Positions 34,132 to 43,264 are shown, counted from the stretch's first letter. The stretch: DNA of 64,000 nucleotides from an uncultured Bacteroidota bacterium (GCA_937873155.1 CALMVZ010000010.1:124001-188000), one strand, 5' to 3'. Notes: generated by a model not told the origin, from the sequence alone. Made by a program: numbers and translations.

Positions 34132-34383
34132 TTAGTTTAATTTGCAATCGTAAGTTGTAGTTGAAGAACCACCTGTATAAGTAACAACTTCATCACGAGA
34201 CATACACTGAGTGCTTGCTTCATGTTTAGTTGCTCTTTCCCAAGTATCAACTTCAGTACTTGATGGTGTTGAACCACCGGTAGAGTAAGTTGTTGTTTTT
34301 GTACATGTACAAGTACGTGTTTTATGACATGATGCTAGGCTTATAACCGCAACGATCATTAATGGAATATATACTTTTTTCAT
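34132..34383 (-). CDS. Small Cys-rich lipoprotein (paralog 2)
   Basis: The 83-residue precursor has a lipobox (VAVISLASC, Cys 19) and then only Ser/Thr/Tyr/Cys-rich sequence with CxC (RTCTCTK), a second Cys near 60 and a final DCKLN. Together with its neighbour at 34411 it forms a pair of diverged duplicates. The pattern of four conserved Cys suggests two disulphides in a tiny surface domain. Function unknown. Confidence 0.72.
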   Translation of the reverse strand: MKKVYIPLMIVAVISLASCHKTRTCTCTKTTTYSTGGSTPSSTEVDTWERATKHEASTQCMSRDEVVTYTGGSSTTTYDCKLN

Positions 34384-34410
34384 TTTTTTTTAAATTTTAA
34401 ATTTTAATAA

Positions 34411-34644
34411 TTAGCTTAATTTACAGTCTCTTATTGAGCTATCCGTTCCTCCGGTATCTGTAGATACGTTAGAAGTTTTTTGACACCAGTCTTTAGCATC
34501 TTTCTTTTTCGCTTTTTTCAAAGTGATTGTAGTTGTTGAAGAACCACTTGTGTCTGTAGTAACACAGGTACAAGTCCTGTCTTTTTTGCAAGATGCAAAG
34601 CTTATCGCTAAAGCTGCAACTGCTAAAATTGTAATTTTTTTCAT
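34411..34644 (-). CDS. Small Cys-rich lipoprotein (paralog 1)
   Basis: The 77-residue precursor has a lipobox (ALAISFASC, Cys 19), then KKDRTCTCVTTD, AKDWCQK and a final RDCKLS, the same Cys order as its neighbour. It carries the pair's promoter (TATTTTTG, with TTG 19 bases further up), so the two are probably one transcript ending in the terminator at 34081-34114. Confidence 0.75.
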   Translation of the reverse strand: MKKITILAVAALAISFASCKKDRTCTCVTTDTSGSSTTTITLKKAKKKDAKDWCQKTSNVSTDTGGTDSSIRDCKLS

Positions 34645-34677
34645 TTTTAGTTTTTTTAAAGGTTTTTAATTTGAAGT

Positions 34678-34707
34678 CAAAAATAGACAAATTTTTAGGA
34701 TTGGCAA
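34678..34707 (-). promoter_or_regulatory. Promoter of the small lipoprotein pair
   Basis: On the minus strand TTG (34707-34705) is followed by exactly 19 bases and then TATTTTTG (34685-34678), a full match to the Bacteroidota housekeeping consensus TTG-N19-TAnnTTTG. The ATG is 33 bases downstream. Confidence 0.7.
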
Positions 34708-34867
34708 CTACCCCATGATGGGTATTTTATTTAAGCTAAACCTTTAGTCAGATCATCAATTTGATCAATTTTAACCTATTCTTAACCAACCACAAATATC
34801 GTTAATTCCTATTGTGCGCTTAACATCTTTTAACAGCGGTTTAAGCCCCTAAACCCCTTATGCTTAC

Positions 34868-34875
34868 TACTTTTG
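34868..34875 (+). promoter_or_regulatory. -7 box of the moxR/bat operon
   Basis: TACTTTTG matches TAnnTTTG and lies 16 bases before the moxR ATG, so the leader is only about ten bases. No TTG -33 element is clear. Confidence 0.5.
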
Positions 34876-34891
34876 GGAACATTCAAAGTTT

Positions 34892-35881
34892 ATGGTAGAT
34901 ATTAGAGAATTAAACGAAAAAATTCAGCGCGAAAGCGCATTTGTTGACCTGCTTACCGTTGAGATGGATAAGGTAATTGTGGGTCAAAAAAGCATGGTTG
35001 AACGCCTTTTGATAGGCTTATTAAGTAATGGCCATATTTTATTGGAAGGGGTTCCTGGTCTTGCTAAAACTTTAGCTATCAATACTCTAGCTAAATGTGT
35101 TCACGCTGATTTCAGCCGTATCCAATTTACCCCTGATCTTTTACCTGCCGATCTGATAGGTACAATGATCTATAATCAGAAGCAGGAAGCCTTCTCGATC
35201 CGTAAAGGCCCGGTTTTTGCAAATTTTGTTCTCGCAGATGAGATCAACCGTGCTCCCGCAAAAGTGCAATCGGCTTTACTGGAGGCGATGCAGGAAAAAC
35301 AAGTGACAATTGGTGATCAAACTTTCCCGCTTCCAAATCCGTTTTTAGTTCTTGCAACCCAAAACCCGGTTGAACAGGAAGGAACTTATCCTTTACCTGA
35401 AGCGCAAATGGACCGTTTTATGTTGAAAGTGGTGATCGGATACCCTTCAAAAGAAGAAGAACGTAAAATTATCACATCAAATATTTCGCCTGAAGGCATG
35501 CCTAAACCAAACGCCATCTTAAATCCGGATGATATCATCAAAGCCCGTAAAGTGGTGAAAGATGTCTACATGGATGAAAAAATTGAGCGTTACATTGTAG
35601 ATATTGTTTTCTCAACCCGTTTCCCGAAAGATTACAAATTGGAAAAATTCCATGGATTGATCTCTTACGGAGGTTCACCGCGTGCAAGTATCAATTTAGC
35701 ATTAGCTGCAAAAGCATATGCCTTCATTAAACGCCGTGGTTATGTTATTCCTGAAGACGTTCGCGCAATCTGTACAGATGTAATGCGTCATCGTATCGGT
35801 TTAACTTACGAAGCAGAAGCGGAAAATATCACATCCGAGAATATCATTACCGAAATTTTAAATACAGTTGAAGTACCATAG
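34892..35881 (+). CDS. moxR: MoxR-family AAA+ ATPase
   Basis: MoxR ATPases act as chaperones that mature or activate partner VWA-domain proteins. The 329-residue protein has Walker A in LEGVPGLAKT (53-60), Walker B in FVLADEINRAP, sensor 1 in LATQNPVEQEGTYPLPEAQ and the lid domain with YGGSPRASINLALAAKAYA. It opens the bat operon; the DUF58 gene follows after a 75-base repeat-bearing spacer. Confidence 0.93.
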   Translation: MVDIRELNEKIQRESAFVDLLTVEMDKVIVGQKSMVERLLIGLLSNGHILLEGVPGLAKTLAINTLAKCVHADFSRIQFTPDLLPADLIGTMIYNQKQEAFSIRKGPVFANFVLADEINRAPAKVQSALLEAMQEKQVTIGDQTFPLPNPFLVLATQNPVEQEGTYPLPEAQMDRFMLKVVIGYPSKEEERKIITSNISPEGMPKPNAILNPDDIIKARKVVKDVYMDEKIERYIVDIVFSTRFPKDYKLEKFHGLISYGGSPRASINLALAAKAYAFIKRRGYVIPEDVRAICTDVMRHRIGLTYEAEAENITSENIITEILNTVEVP

Positions 35882-35882
35882 T

Positions 35883-35956
35883 AGTTGGGAGTTGTTAGTT
35901 CGGAGTTCGTAGAATTCGGCTCCGACTCCCAACTCCGAACTCTTAACTCCGAACTC
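35883..35956. repeat. GAGTTCGGAGTT-type inverted repeat in the operon spacer
   Basis: AGTTGGGAGTTGTTAGTTCGG and its near complement (ACTCCCAACTCCGAACTC) flank a GAATTC centre, giving a long imperfect hairpin that fills the whole moxR-DUF58 gap and ends at the ATG. The unit GTTCGGAGTT occurs several times within it. Confidence 0.6.
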
Positions 35957-36823
35957 ATGGAAACAGCCGACCTGCTAAAAAAAGTCCGCAAGATCGAAAT
36001 TAAAACACGTGGATTGAGCCGCCAGATATTTTCAGGCGAATATCACAGTGCTTTTAAAGGACGCGGTATGGCTTTTTCTGAGGTCCGCGAATATACACCG
36101 GGAGATGATGTAAGAACAATTGATTGGAATGTTACTGCGCGTTTCAATTCCCCTTACGTAAAAGTTTTTGAAGAAGAACGTGAATTAAGTGTTGTGTTGT
36201 TGGTTGACGTAAGTGCCAGCGGATCGTTCGGAACACATAAACAGTATAAAAAAGATCTCATCACTGAATTGTCGGCGGTGGTTGCTTTTTCAGCTACTAC
36301 CAATAATGATAAGATCGGGGTTATTTTCTTTTCCGATAAGATCGAAAAATTCATCCCGCCTAAAAAAGGAAAATCGCACGTACTCCGTATCATCCGTGAA
36401 TTAATTGATTTTAAAGCGGAGAGTAAAGGAACGAATTTGGAATTGGCCCTGAAATACCTTACCAACGTTATTAAAAAGAGAAGCACGGTTTTTTTGTTGT
36501 CTGATTTTTACGCGAGGGATAATTACACGGATGCTTTGAAGATCGCGAATAAGAAACATGATCTGATTGCCATTAAAATAAATGATAAAACGGAATTAGA
36601 GATCCCAAAGGTTGGATTGCTTAAATTAAAAGATAACGAGACCGGGAATATCTATTGGGCGGATACAAGCAGTAAAGAATTCCAGAAACAATTTAAAGTG
36701 AATGTCCTGAAACGTGAACATGACCTGAAAGATAAATTCAATAAGTGTGGTGTTGATTATTGCGACATCTATACACATGAAGGGTATATTAAACCACTAA
36801 TGAACTTGTTCAAACGCCGCTAA
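35957..36823 (+). CDS. DUF58 protein of the bat operon
   Basis: I start at the ATG at 35957, the codon that opens METADLLKKVRKIEIKTRG; the frame extends upstream only through repeat DNA. DUF58 proteins are soluble VWA-like partners of MoxR. The domain motif is GEYHSAFKGRGMAFSEVREYTPGDD followed by DWNVTARFNSPYVKVF, and the VWA-like core keeps DVSASGSFG (DxSxS). It overlaps the next gene by one base (TAATG). Confidence 0.9.
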   Translation: METADLLKKVRKIEIKTRGLSRQIFSGEYHSAFKGRGMAFSEVREYTPGDDVRTIDWNVTARFNSPYVKVFEEERELSVVLLVDVSASGSFGTHKQYKKDLITELSAVVAFSATTNNDKIGVIFFSDKIEKFIPPKKGKSHVLRIIRELIDFKAESKGTNLELALKYLTNVIKKRSTVFLLSDFYARDNYTDALKIANKKHDLIAIKINDKTELEIPKVGLLKLKDNETGNIYWADTSSKEFQKQFKVNVLKREHDLKDKFNKCGVDYCDIYTHEGYIKPLMNLFKRR

Positions 36824-37818
36824 TGAAAAGTAAATTCCAGCATATTTTTTTGTTAGTGTTCATGATCGCTCTCGGAACATCAAAGGCGCAGATCAAAGCG
36901 AATGCCGTTTTAGATTCAAGTAAGATCCGGATCGGTGAGCAAACTAAATTAGACCTGTATGTTACTTATGATGCGAATGCTGCAAAGAATTTAAGTATAG
37001 AATGGCCTTCATTTGAAGATACGATCACGGGTAAAGTTGAAATTGTTTCGCGCACACCTATCGATTCAACTATTCCTGATAAAACAAATCCTTCATTAAT
37101 TCAGCAGCACCAGCAATTTATCGTCACGGCTTTTGATTCAGGTTATTTTGCCATTCCGCCATTTAAATTTGTGGTGAATGGTGATACGGTGAACCCTGTT
37201 CTCACTGAAACCTTGTTCTTAGAAGTGAATACTGTTCCTGTTGACACTTCTGATACAAAGATCAAAGATATTAAACCACCATATGATGAACCTTTCGATT
37301 GGAAATGGTATCTGCCAATGGTGTATTGGGGTGCCACAGCTATATTGATCGTCGCTCTGATCGTTTTCATTATTCTCAAACTCACGAAAAAGAAACCGGA
37401 AGCAGTAGTAGAACGAAAACCGGATGTTCCGCCGCATATTTTAGCCTTAGAGCAATTAGAGAAAGTAAAGCAGGAGGCCATCTGGAAAGATGGCAAGACC
37501 AAGGAGTACTATTCTGCTATTTCCGATTCTGTACGTTTATACATTGAAGGCCGTTTTGGTATACAGGCTTTAGAATTAACTACTGATGAAATTGTGAGGG
37601 CATTTAAATCACAGGTGGTCGATCCGCTTAGTAAGGAAAAATTACAACAAATGCTCGTCCTGGCTGATTTCGTGAAATTCGCGAAACAAATTCCAATTGA
37701 GCAAGAGCATGCTATGGCATTACAAAATGCTTTTGATTTTGTGAATGGAACTAAGCGTGAAGAGGAAATTGTGATAGAGGAACCGCAACAGCCGCTGAAA
37801 GAGGAGGAACCAAAATGA
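36823..37818 (+). CDS. Bat operon membrane protein, BatD-like N-terminus, DUF4381-like
   Basis: A signal peptide (IFLLVFMIALGTSKAQ) leads a periplasmic Ig-like domain (about 22-155, DSSKIRIGEQTKLDLYVTYD), then one membrane helix (about 165-187) and a cytosolic tail with the EYYSAISDSVRLYIEGRFG pattern also seen near the end of BatD in this window (KEAFYTEVTNALNSYLGNKF). It is a DUF4381-like component of the Bat complex. TAATG and ATGA overlaps link it to both neighbours. Confidence 0.8.
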   Translation: MKSKFQHIFLLVFMIALGTSKAQIKANAVLDSSKIRIGEQTKLDLYVTYDANAAKNLSIEWPSFEDTITGKVEIVSRTPIDSTIPDKTNPSLIQQHQQFIVTAFDSGYFAIPPFKFVVNGDTVNPVLTETLFLEVNTVPVDTSDTKIKDIKPPYDEPFDWKWYLPMVYWGATAILIVALIVFIILKLTKKKPEAVVERKPDVPPHILALEQLEKVKQEAIWKDGKTKEYYSAISDSVRLYIEGRFGIQALELTTDEIVRAFKSQVVDPLSKEKLQQMLVLADFVKFAKQIPIEQEHAMALQNAFDFVNGTKREEEIVIEEPQQPLKEEEPK

Positions 37819-38825
37819 TAAGTTATTTGCAGGACATAGAATTCGCGGAGAAACATTGGTTCTGGTTATTCTTACTGATACCGGTAATGCTGGTTTGGTA
37901 TTTCGTAAAATTAAAGAAGTATGAAGGTGAAGTTCATTTCTCTTCCTTCCAGAATTTTAAAGGATTAAAAAAACCATTGAAGGCCAGATTGCGCCATTTG
38001 GTTTTTGTGATGCGCCTGATAGGCGTTTCTTGCATCATTCTTGCGTTGGCACGTCCTCAATCACGCAGCAGTTGGAAAGATATTAAAACCGAAGGGATCG
38101 ATATTGTAATAAGTATGGATATCTCTTTATCCATGTTGGCGAAAGATTTTAAACCAAACCGTTTGGAAGTAGCGAAAGAAGTGATAATGGATTTTATCGA
38201 CCTCAGGCCAAACGACAAAATAGGATTGGTCATTTTCAGCGGTGAAGCTTTCACGCAATGTCCGCTTACAGTTGACCATAAAATTTTAAAGAACATGTTC
38301 CCGGATATAAAAGCGGGTTCGCTCGACCAGGGAACAGCTATTGGTATGGGTTTGGCGGATGCTGTTGCGCGTATTAAAGACAGCAAAGCAAAAAGCAAAG
38401 TGATCATTTTAATTTCTGATGGTGTTAATAACGTTGGAGAGATAGCGCCTTTAACCGCGGGAGAAATTGCCAAGACTTATGGCCTGCGTGTTTATACGAT
38501 AGGTGTAGGAACAAAAGGAAAAGCTTTACAGCCAGTGGCGATGTACCCGAACGGACAATTAGAATACGATTATGTAGATGTGGAGATCGACGAGGTGGTT
38601 ATGACCAAGATTTCTGATATGACCGGCGGAAAATATTTCCGTGCAACGGATAAGGAAAGTTTAGCGAATGTTTGCAGGGAAATTGATAAGATGGAAAAGA
38701 CCATAATCAGTGAAAAAAGTTTCACTAACAAAGCCGAGCATTTTTTGCCATTAGGTCTTGCAGCTTTGATCTCTTTGTTAATGGAATTCATTTTAAAACG
38801 TATAGTATTCAGATCAGCACCATAA
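37815..38825 (+). CDS. batA: BatA, VWA-domain membrane protein
   Basis: The 336-residue protein has two N-terminal membrane helices (about 15-31, 62-80), a VWA domain with an intact MIDAS (MDISLSML: D102, S104, S106; then LDQGTAIGMG and ISDGVNNVGE) and a C-terminal helix (about 310-330). It projects the VWA domain into the periplasm with BatB. It overlaps the gene before by ATGA and the next by TAATG. Confidence 0.92.
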   Translation: MISYLQDIEFAEKHWFWLFLLIPVMLVWYFVKLKKYEGEVHFSSFQNFKGLKKPLKARLRHLVFVMRLIGVSCIILALARPQSRSSWKDIKTEGIDIVISMDISLSMLAKDFKPNRLEVAKEVIMDFIDLRPNDKIGLVIFSGEAFTQCPLTVDHKILKNMFPDIKAGSLDQGTAIGMGLADAVARIKDSKAKSKVIILISDGVNNVGEIAPLTAGEIAKTYGLRVYTIGVGTKGKALQPVAMYPNGQLEYDYVDVEIDEVVMTKISDMTGGKYFRATDKESLANVCREIDKMEKTIISEKSFTNKAEHFLPLGLAALISLLMEFILKRIVFRSAP

Positions 38826-40546
38826 TGTTCAGATTTGAGAATGACATATTCTTTTACGCGTTTGCAGCATTGCCAATAATGCTGGCGATCTTTATTTGGT
38901 ATTTGTATACGGTAAAGAAACGTTTGAAAAAATTAGGAGAGTATGAATTAGTGAGATCATTGGTGCCTGATATCTCTAATTCAAAAAAAGTAACGAAGTT
39001 CGTGTTACTGATGTTAGCCTTCAGTAGTTTGATACTTGCCATTTGTAATTTACAAACGGGAAGTAAAACACAGGAAGTGAAGCGCGAGGGAGCCGATATC
39101 ATTGTTTGTCTGGATGTGTCTAATTCCATGTTGGCACAGGATCTTTCCCCGAACCGTTTAGAGCGTGCGAAATTCGCATTAGAAAAAATGATCGATAAAT
39201 TACAAGGAGACCGTTTAGGAATAATTGTATTTGCAGGAGAAGCTTATGTTCAGTTGCCGATCACAACAGATTACAGCGCTGCCAAATTATTTTTAGGAGG
39301 CATTAACACGCAAATGGTGCCTACGCAAGGAACAAACATTGGCGCTGCTATCCGTAAGGCCTTGGAAGGATTCAGTAAAGATCTTGAGAAGAATAAAACT
39401 ATTGTTGTAATTACCGACGGTGAGAATCACGAACCTGAAGCAGTTGAAGCAGCAGAAGAAGCTGCAAAAGCAGGTATTCTTGTAAATTGTATTGGTGTTG
39501 GATCTGAAACGGGCGTTCCTATTCCTATCATGAATAACGGTGCTGTGCAGGGTTACAGGAAAGATAAAGATGGTAATACTGTAGTTACAAAACTAAATAA
39601 AGAAGTGTTGCAGGAAATAGCCGGTAAGACGGATGGTATCTTTGTACAAGCTACAAATGCTGATATTGGTTTGAATGCGATCCTTGATAAGCTTGCACAA
39701 TTAGATAAAAAACAGATCGACACAAAAATGTACACAGACTATGAAGATCAATTTCAATGGTTCTTAGGTTTAGCACTGTTGTTATTTGTGATCGAGTTCT
39801 TTATTAGCGAAAGAGTGAGCCAGTGGTTCCGTAAGTTTTTGGCAAATGTGGTGAAGTCGAATAAACAGGTTGCTGGTGTTTTATTTGTTTCTCTTCTTAG
39901 TGTCAATGCATCGGCGCAAAAAGATAAAGAGCTGCTGTATGAGGGCAATAATAAATATAACAGCGGACAAAATACCCGGGCGATCAGCAGTTACCGTGAA
40001 GCTTTAAAATTGAATCCTGCATTAAAGAAAGCGAATTTTAATTTGGGAGATGCTATCTACAAGGAAGCTGTAGCAATAAAGAATTCGAAAAGTAAAGCAT
40101 TGATCATGGGAATGAAGCCTGATTCTCTTGCAAATATTATGTTAGATGAAGCAGCTGCTCAATTTGATGTTGTTTCGCAAACTATTTCCGCAAAGGATAC
40201 TTTACACCAGGCTTTACATAACTTAGGGAATTGCCGTTTAAAGCAGGAGAATTGGCAGGAAGCAGTAAACGCCTATAAAAAATCATTGAAGGTTGATCCG
40301 AAAGATGAAGATACACGCTACAATTTAGCGTATGCTTTAAAGAAATTAAAGGAACAGCAGAAAAAAGACAAGGATAAAAATAAAGACCAGCAGCAACAGC
40401 AACAACAGCAGCAGCAACAACAACCACAAATGTCGAAAGAACAAGCTGAACGTATGCTGAAAGCTTTGCAGAACATGGAACAAAAATTACAAGGCAAGAA
40501 GAAAAAGGGCGAAGGCCAAAAAGTAAAAACAGAAAAAGACTGGTAG
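38825..40546 (+). CDS. batB: BatB-BatC fusion: VWA protein with a periplasmic TPR tail
   Basis: Residues 1-330 are BatB: two membrane helices, a VWA domain with MIDAS (LDVSNSML, D97, S99, S101), and a third helix (about 312-328). Residues 345-573 are BatC: an internal signal-like segment (VAGVLFVSLLSVNASAQ) then TPR repeats (NKYNSGQNTRAISSYREAL; LHNLGNCRLKQENWQEAV), a Q12 tract (40388-40423) and a basic tail. In many genomes the two are separate genes; here no stop or start separates them. The SLLSVNASAQ segment still looks like a cleavage site, so the chain may be cut. Confidence 0.9.
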   Translation: MFRFENDIFFYAFAALPIMLAIFIWYLYTVKKRLKKLGEYELVRSLVPDISNSKKVTKFVLLMLAFSSLILAICNLQTGSKTQEVKREGADIIVCLDVSNSMLAQDLSPNRLERAKFALEKMIDKLQGDRLGIIVFAGEAYVQLPITTDYSAAKLFLGGINTQMVPTQGTNIGAAIRKALEGFSKDLEKNKTIVVITDGENHEPEAVEAAEEAAKAGILVNCIGVGSETGVPIPIMNNGAVQGYRKDKDGNTVVTKLNKEVLQEIAGKTDGIFVQATNADIGLNAILDKLAQLDKKQIDTKMYTDYEDQFQWFLGLALLLFVIEFFISERVSQWFRKFLANVVKSNKQVAGVLFVSLLSVNASAQKDKELLYEGNNKYNSGQNTRAISSYREALKLNPALKKANFNLGDAIYKEAVAIKNSKSKALIMGMKPDSLANIMLDEAAAQFDVVSQTISAKDTLHQALHNLGNCRLKQENWQEAVNAYKKSLKVDPKDEDTRYNLAYALKKLKEQQKKDKDKNKDQQQQQQQQQQQQPQMSKEQAERMLKALQNMEQKLQGKKKKGEGQKVKTEKDW

Positions 40547-40585
40547 GCCGGTAAGTAGTATTAAGCAGACAGAAAGCAGTTAATA

Positions 40586-42439
40586 ATGAATGTAAGTTTA
40601 AATAGAAAAAATTGGTTAGTTGCGGTGCTTAGCATTGTAACTTCGCTTTTTTCAATTTCTTTACATGCTCAAAAACTAACTGTACAGGTCAGTGCAAATA
40701 AGGTGCAGGTAGGCCAGGCATTTCAGATTGTGTTTTCTATAAATGCGCAGCCTTCAACGTATACGCCGCCTAATTTTAAAGATTTCGATATTTTTTCCGG
40801 CCCGAACCAAAGTACAAGTATGCAGTATGTGAATGGAAGCATGTCGACTTCGTTCTCTATTTCATTTTTGATCGCAGCGAAGAAGGAAGGAAAGTTGCAG
40901 ATCGGTCCGATGACGATGGTAGTGAACGGACAAAACTTCACAAGCAATCCTGTAAACATTGAAGCTACGAAAGGTGCGGTTCCTCCGGGACAACAAAATC
41001 AGGCGCAACAACAAACTTCAGGACAAAACCCTGGTGAACAAAGTACGCCTGCTTCCAGTGACGATGATGTGTTTGTAAAAACAACTGTAAGTAAAACCAA
41101 GTGCTATATCGGAGAACAGATCATGGTTACGCAAAAGATCTATTCGCGTTTTGATCTCCGGGGTTTTCAGAATGTAAAATTCCCCGCATTTAACGGATTC
41201 TGGTCGCAGCAACCGGAAGGTGTTCCGAATGTCCAGTTGCAAATTGAGAATTTAGACGGTGTAAATTATTACGTAGGTGAATTCAACCGCACTTATGTTT
41301 TTCCTCAACGTACCGGTGAGTTAACTATTGACCCTACTGAAGTAGAATGTGTAGTAAGAAAGCAAAGCAATAAAAAGCCGCGTAATATTTTCGAGCAATT
41401 CTTTGGTGGCGGCGGTTTTGAAGATGTAGTGGTTAAAGCGTTAAGTAAAAAAATAAAGATCAACGTAATTGATGTTCCTGAAGCAGGAAAGCCATTGAAT
41501 TTTTCGGGTGGTGTTGGGAATTTAAATTACAGGGTAGAAGCCAGTAGGAATAATGTGAAAGCTAACGATGCGTTCAATTTAAAGATCACCATCAGCGGAA
41601 AGGGAAATTTAAAATTATTGGAAGCGCCTAAATTAACTTTGCCTGAAAGTTTCGAAAGTTATGAGCCGAAGATCTCTGAGAATATTTCTAATGCAGGCGG
41701 AGTTAGTGGTTCTAAAACGTATAATTACCTGATCATTCCGCGTGAGCCTGGTGAGTTTACATTGAATAGTCTTGATTTCAGTTATTTTGATCTTGATAAA
41801 AAGAAGTATGTTACTATCCCTTCTCCTGATTTAAAAATTACAGTAACACCGGGTGATGGAAAAAGTAATGCTTCTGCCCAGGTGTTTGATCATTTGAAGC
41901 AGGAGGTAAAGGAATCGGAAAATGATATCCGTTACATTAAGAAAGGTGATTTTGAGTTAACGAGAAAAGACTCCGAATTCTTTGATTCATCATTGCATTT
42001 ATTCTTAATGACGCTTCCTTTGATATTATTTGCGGGCGGATTAAGTTACCGCGCGTATTATATTAAACAAAACAGTGATGTTGTGGCTTTAAAAGGACGT
42101 AAAGCTGCGAGTTTCGCAAAAAAACAATTAGTAAGTGCCGAAAAGCAAATGAAAGCTAATAACAAAGAGGCATTCTATACCGAAGTGACCAATGCTTTGA
42201 ATAGCTATTTAGGAAATAAATTCAATATTCCTGTAGCTGATCTTTCGAAAGAGAATATCACAAAAGAATTACAATTGCACCGGATAAAACCTGAAACGCA
42301 GGCGAAGTTATTTGATACGATCAACCAATGCGAATACGCTAAGTATGCGCCGGGAGCTGTTAGCGGCGACCTGCAAGCGGTTTATAACAGTACTGTGGAA
42401 TTGATATCAGGTATTGAAAATGAATTGAGGAATGTTTAA
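40586..42439 (+). CDS. batD: BatD, oxygen-tolerance protein
   Basis: The 617-residue protein has a signal peptide (MNVSLNRKNWLVAVLSIVTS), a BatD domain with tandem beta-sandwich units (VQVSANKVQVGQAFQIVFSI; FVKTTVSKTKCYIGEQIMVT; YRVEASRNNVKANDAFNLKI), one membrane helix (about 475-495) and a cytosolic tail. A Gln/Gly-rich linker (about 133-155) separates the first two units. It is the Bat component with the largest periplasmic part. It overlaps batE by 8 bases. Confidence 0.92.
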   Translation: MNVSLNRKNWLVAVLSIVTSLFSISLHAQKLTVQVSANKVQVGQAFQIVFSINAQPSTYTPPNFKDFDIFSGPNQSTSMQYVNGSMSTSFSISFLIAAKKEGKLQIGPMTMVVNGQNFTSNPVNIEATKGAVPPGQQNQAQQQTSGQNPGEQSTPASSDDDVFVKTTVSKTKCYIGEQIMVTQKIYSRFDLRGFQNVKFPAFNGFWSQQPEGVPNVQLQIENLDGVNYYVGEFNRTYVFPQRTGELTIDPTEVECVVRKQSNKKPRNIFEQFFGGGGFEDVVVKALSKKIKINVIDVPEAGKPLNFSGGVGNLNYRVEASRNNVKANDAFNLKITISGKGNLKLLEAPKLTLPESFESYEPKISENISNAGGVSGSKTYNYLIIPREPGEFTLNSLDFSYFDLDKKKYVTIPSPDLKITVTPGDGKSNASAQVFDHLKQEVKESENDIRYIKKGDFELTRKDSEFFDSSLHLFLMTLPLILFAGGLSYRAYYIKQNSDVVALKGRKAASFAKKQLVSAEKQMKANNKEAFYTEVTNALNSYLGNKFNIPVADLSKENITKELQLHRIKPETQAKLFDTINQCEYAKYAPGAVSGDLQAVYNSTVELISGIENELRNV

Positions 42440-43184
42440 AATAAATCACATATTCACACTTGTGCTGATGTTGCTGAGTTTTGCTTCATTCTCAAATGAT
42501 TTGCTTAAAAAAGCAGAAACGGCGTATGAAAAACGCGAGTATAAAAAAGCGATAGAGACTTACGAGCAATTGATCAAAGAAGGTTATTTTTCTTATAAAT
42601 TATATTACAACCTCGGGAATGCGTATTACAGGAACCATCAGTTAGGAAAAGCGATCTATAATTATGAGCGGGCTAAGAAATTAAATCATGACGATGAGGA
42701 TGTAAAGAATAATTTGGCTCTGGCGTATACTAAAACTATTGATAAGATCGAAGTAAAAGAGAACTTCTTTATCAGTGCGGTTAAAACAAATGTATTGAGC
42801 AGTTTCACCACCACAGCGTGGGCCTGGTTAAGTATTGGAGCTTGTGCTTTGTTCTTTTTGTTCTTGTATCTTTTCATTGCAGGCCGTACCGTTGTTTTAA
42901 AACGAATTTCGTTCTTTGCTGCATTGGTATTGCTGGTAGGTTTCTTTGTGGTGTATTTCCTTGGTAAATCTGCAAAAAATGCAAAAGAACAAAATAATTT
43001 TGCGATCATTACTGCAACGGAAACGAAAGTCTATAATGAACCAACTCCTACTTCTACATCTAAATTTGGCCTGCATGAAGGCACCCGTGTCCGGATCGTG
43101 GAATTAAATGCCGATTGGATCCTCATTAAACTCGAGAATGGCAACGAAGGCTGGTTGCGCCTGAGTGATGTCGGTGTTTTTTAA
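42432..43184 (+). CDS. batE: BatE, TPR and SH3 membrane protein
   Basis: The protein (250 aa) has a signal peptide, two or three TPR units (about 25-105; AETAYEKREYKKAIETYEQL, YYNLGNAYYRNHQLGKAIYN), two membrane helices (about 130-180) and a bacterial SH3 domain at the end (KVYNEPTPTSTSKFGLHEGT ... GNEGWLRLSDVGVF). It closes the bat operon; an inverted repeat begins 3 bases after the stop. Confidence 0.9.
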   Translation: MFKINHIFTLVLMLLSFASFSNDLLKKAETAYEKREYKKAIETYEQLIKEGYFSYKLYYNLGNAYYRNHQLGKAIYNYERAKKLNHDDEDVKNNLALAYTKTIDKIEVKENFFISAVKTNVLSSFTTTAWAWLSIGACALFFLFLYLFIAGRTVVLKRISFFAALVLLVGFFVVYFLGKSAKNAKEQNNFAIITATETKVYNEPTPTSTSKFGLHEGTRVRIVELNADWILIKLENGNEGWLRLSDVGVF

Positions 43185-43187
43185 GCT

Positions 43188-43264
43188 GCAGATTTCGCAG
43201 ATTAGCACAGATTGACTATTTTTATCCTAAGCATTTATCCGTGCTAATCTGTGAAATCTGTGGC
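43188..43264. repeat. Inverted pair of the CAGATTAGCACAGATT repeat
   Basis: GCAGATTTCGCAGATTAGCAC (43188-43208 and on to 43213) and its complement (ATCCGTGCTAATCTGTGAAA and on to 43264) pair over about 25 bases with four mismatches around a 23-base loop. The right unit contains the GTG start codons of the next gene. Confidence 0.7.

Noticed and set aside
37143-37856. Minus-strand frames opposite the bat operon
   Set aside because: They overlap proteins with signal peptides and conserved motifs on the plus strand and have no start context.
40388-40423. Q12 tract as a sign of frameshift or assembly error
   Set aside because: The frame continues with a Lys-rich tail to a stop with normal spacing to batD, and mixed CAG/CAA codons argue against slippage.
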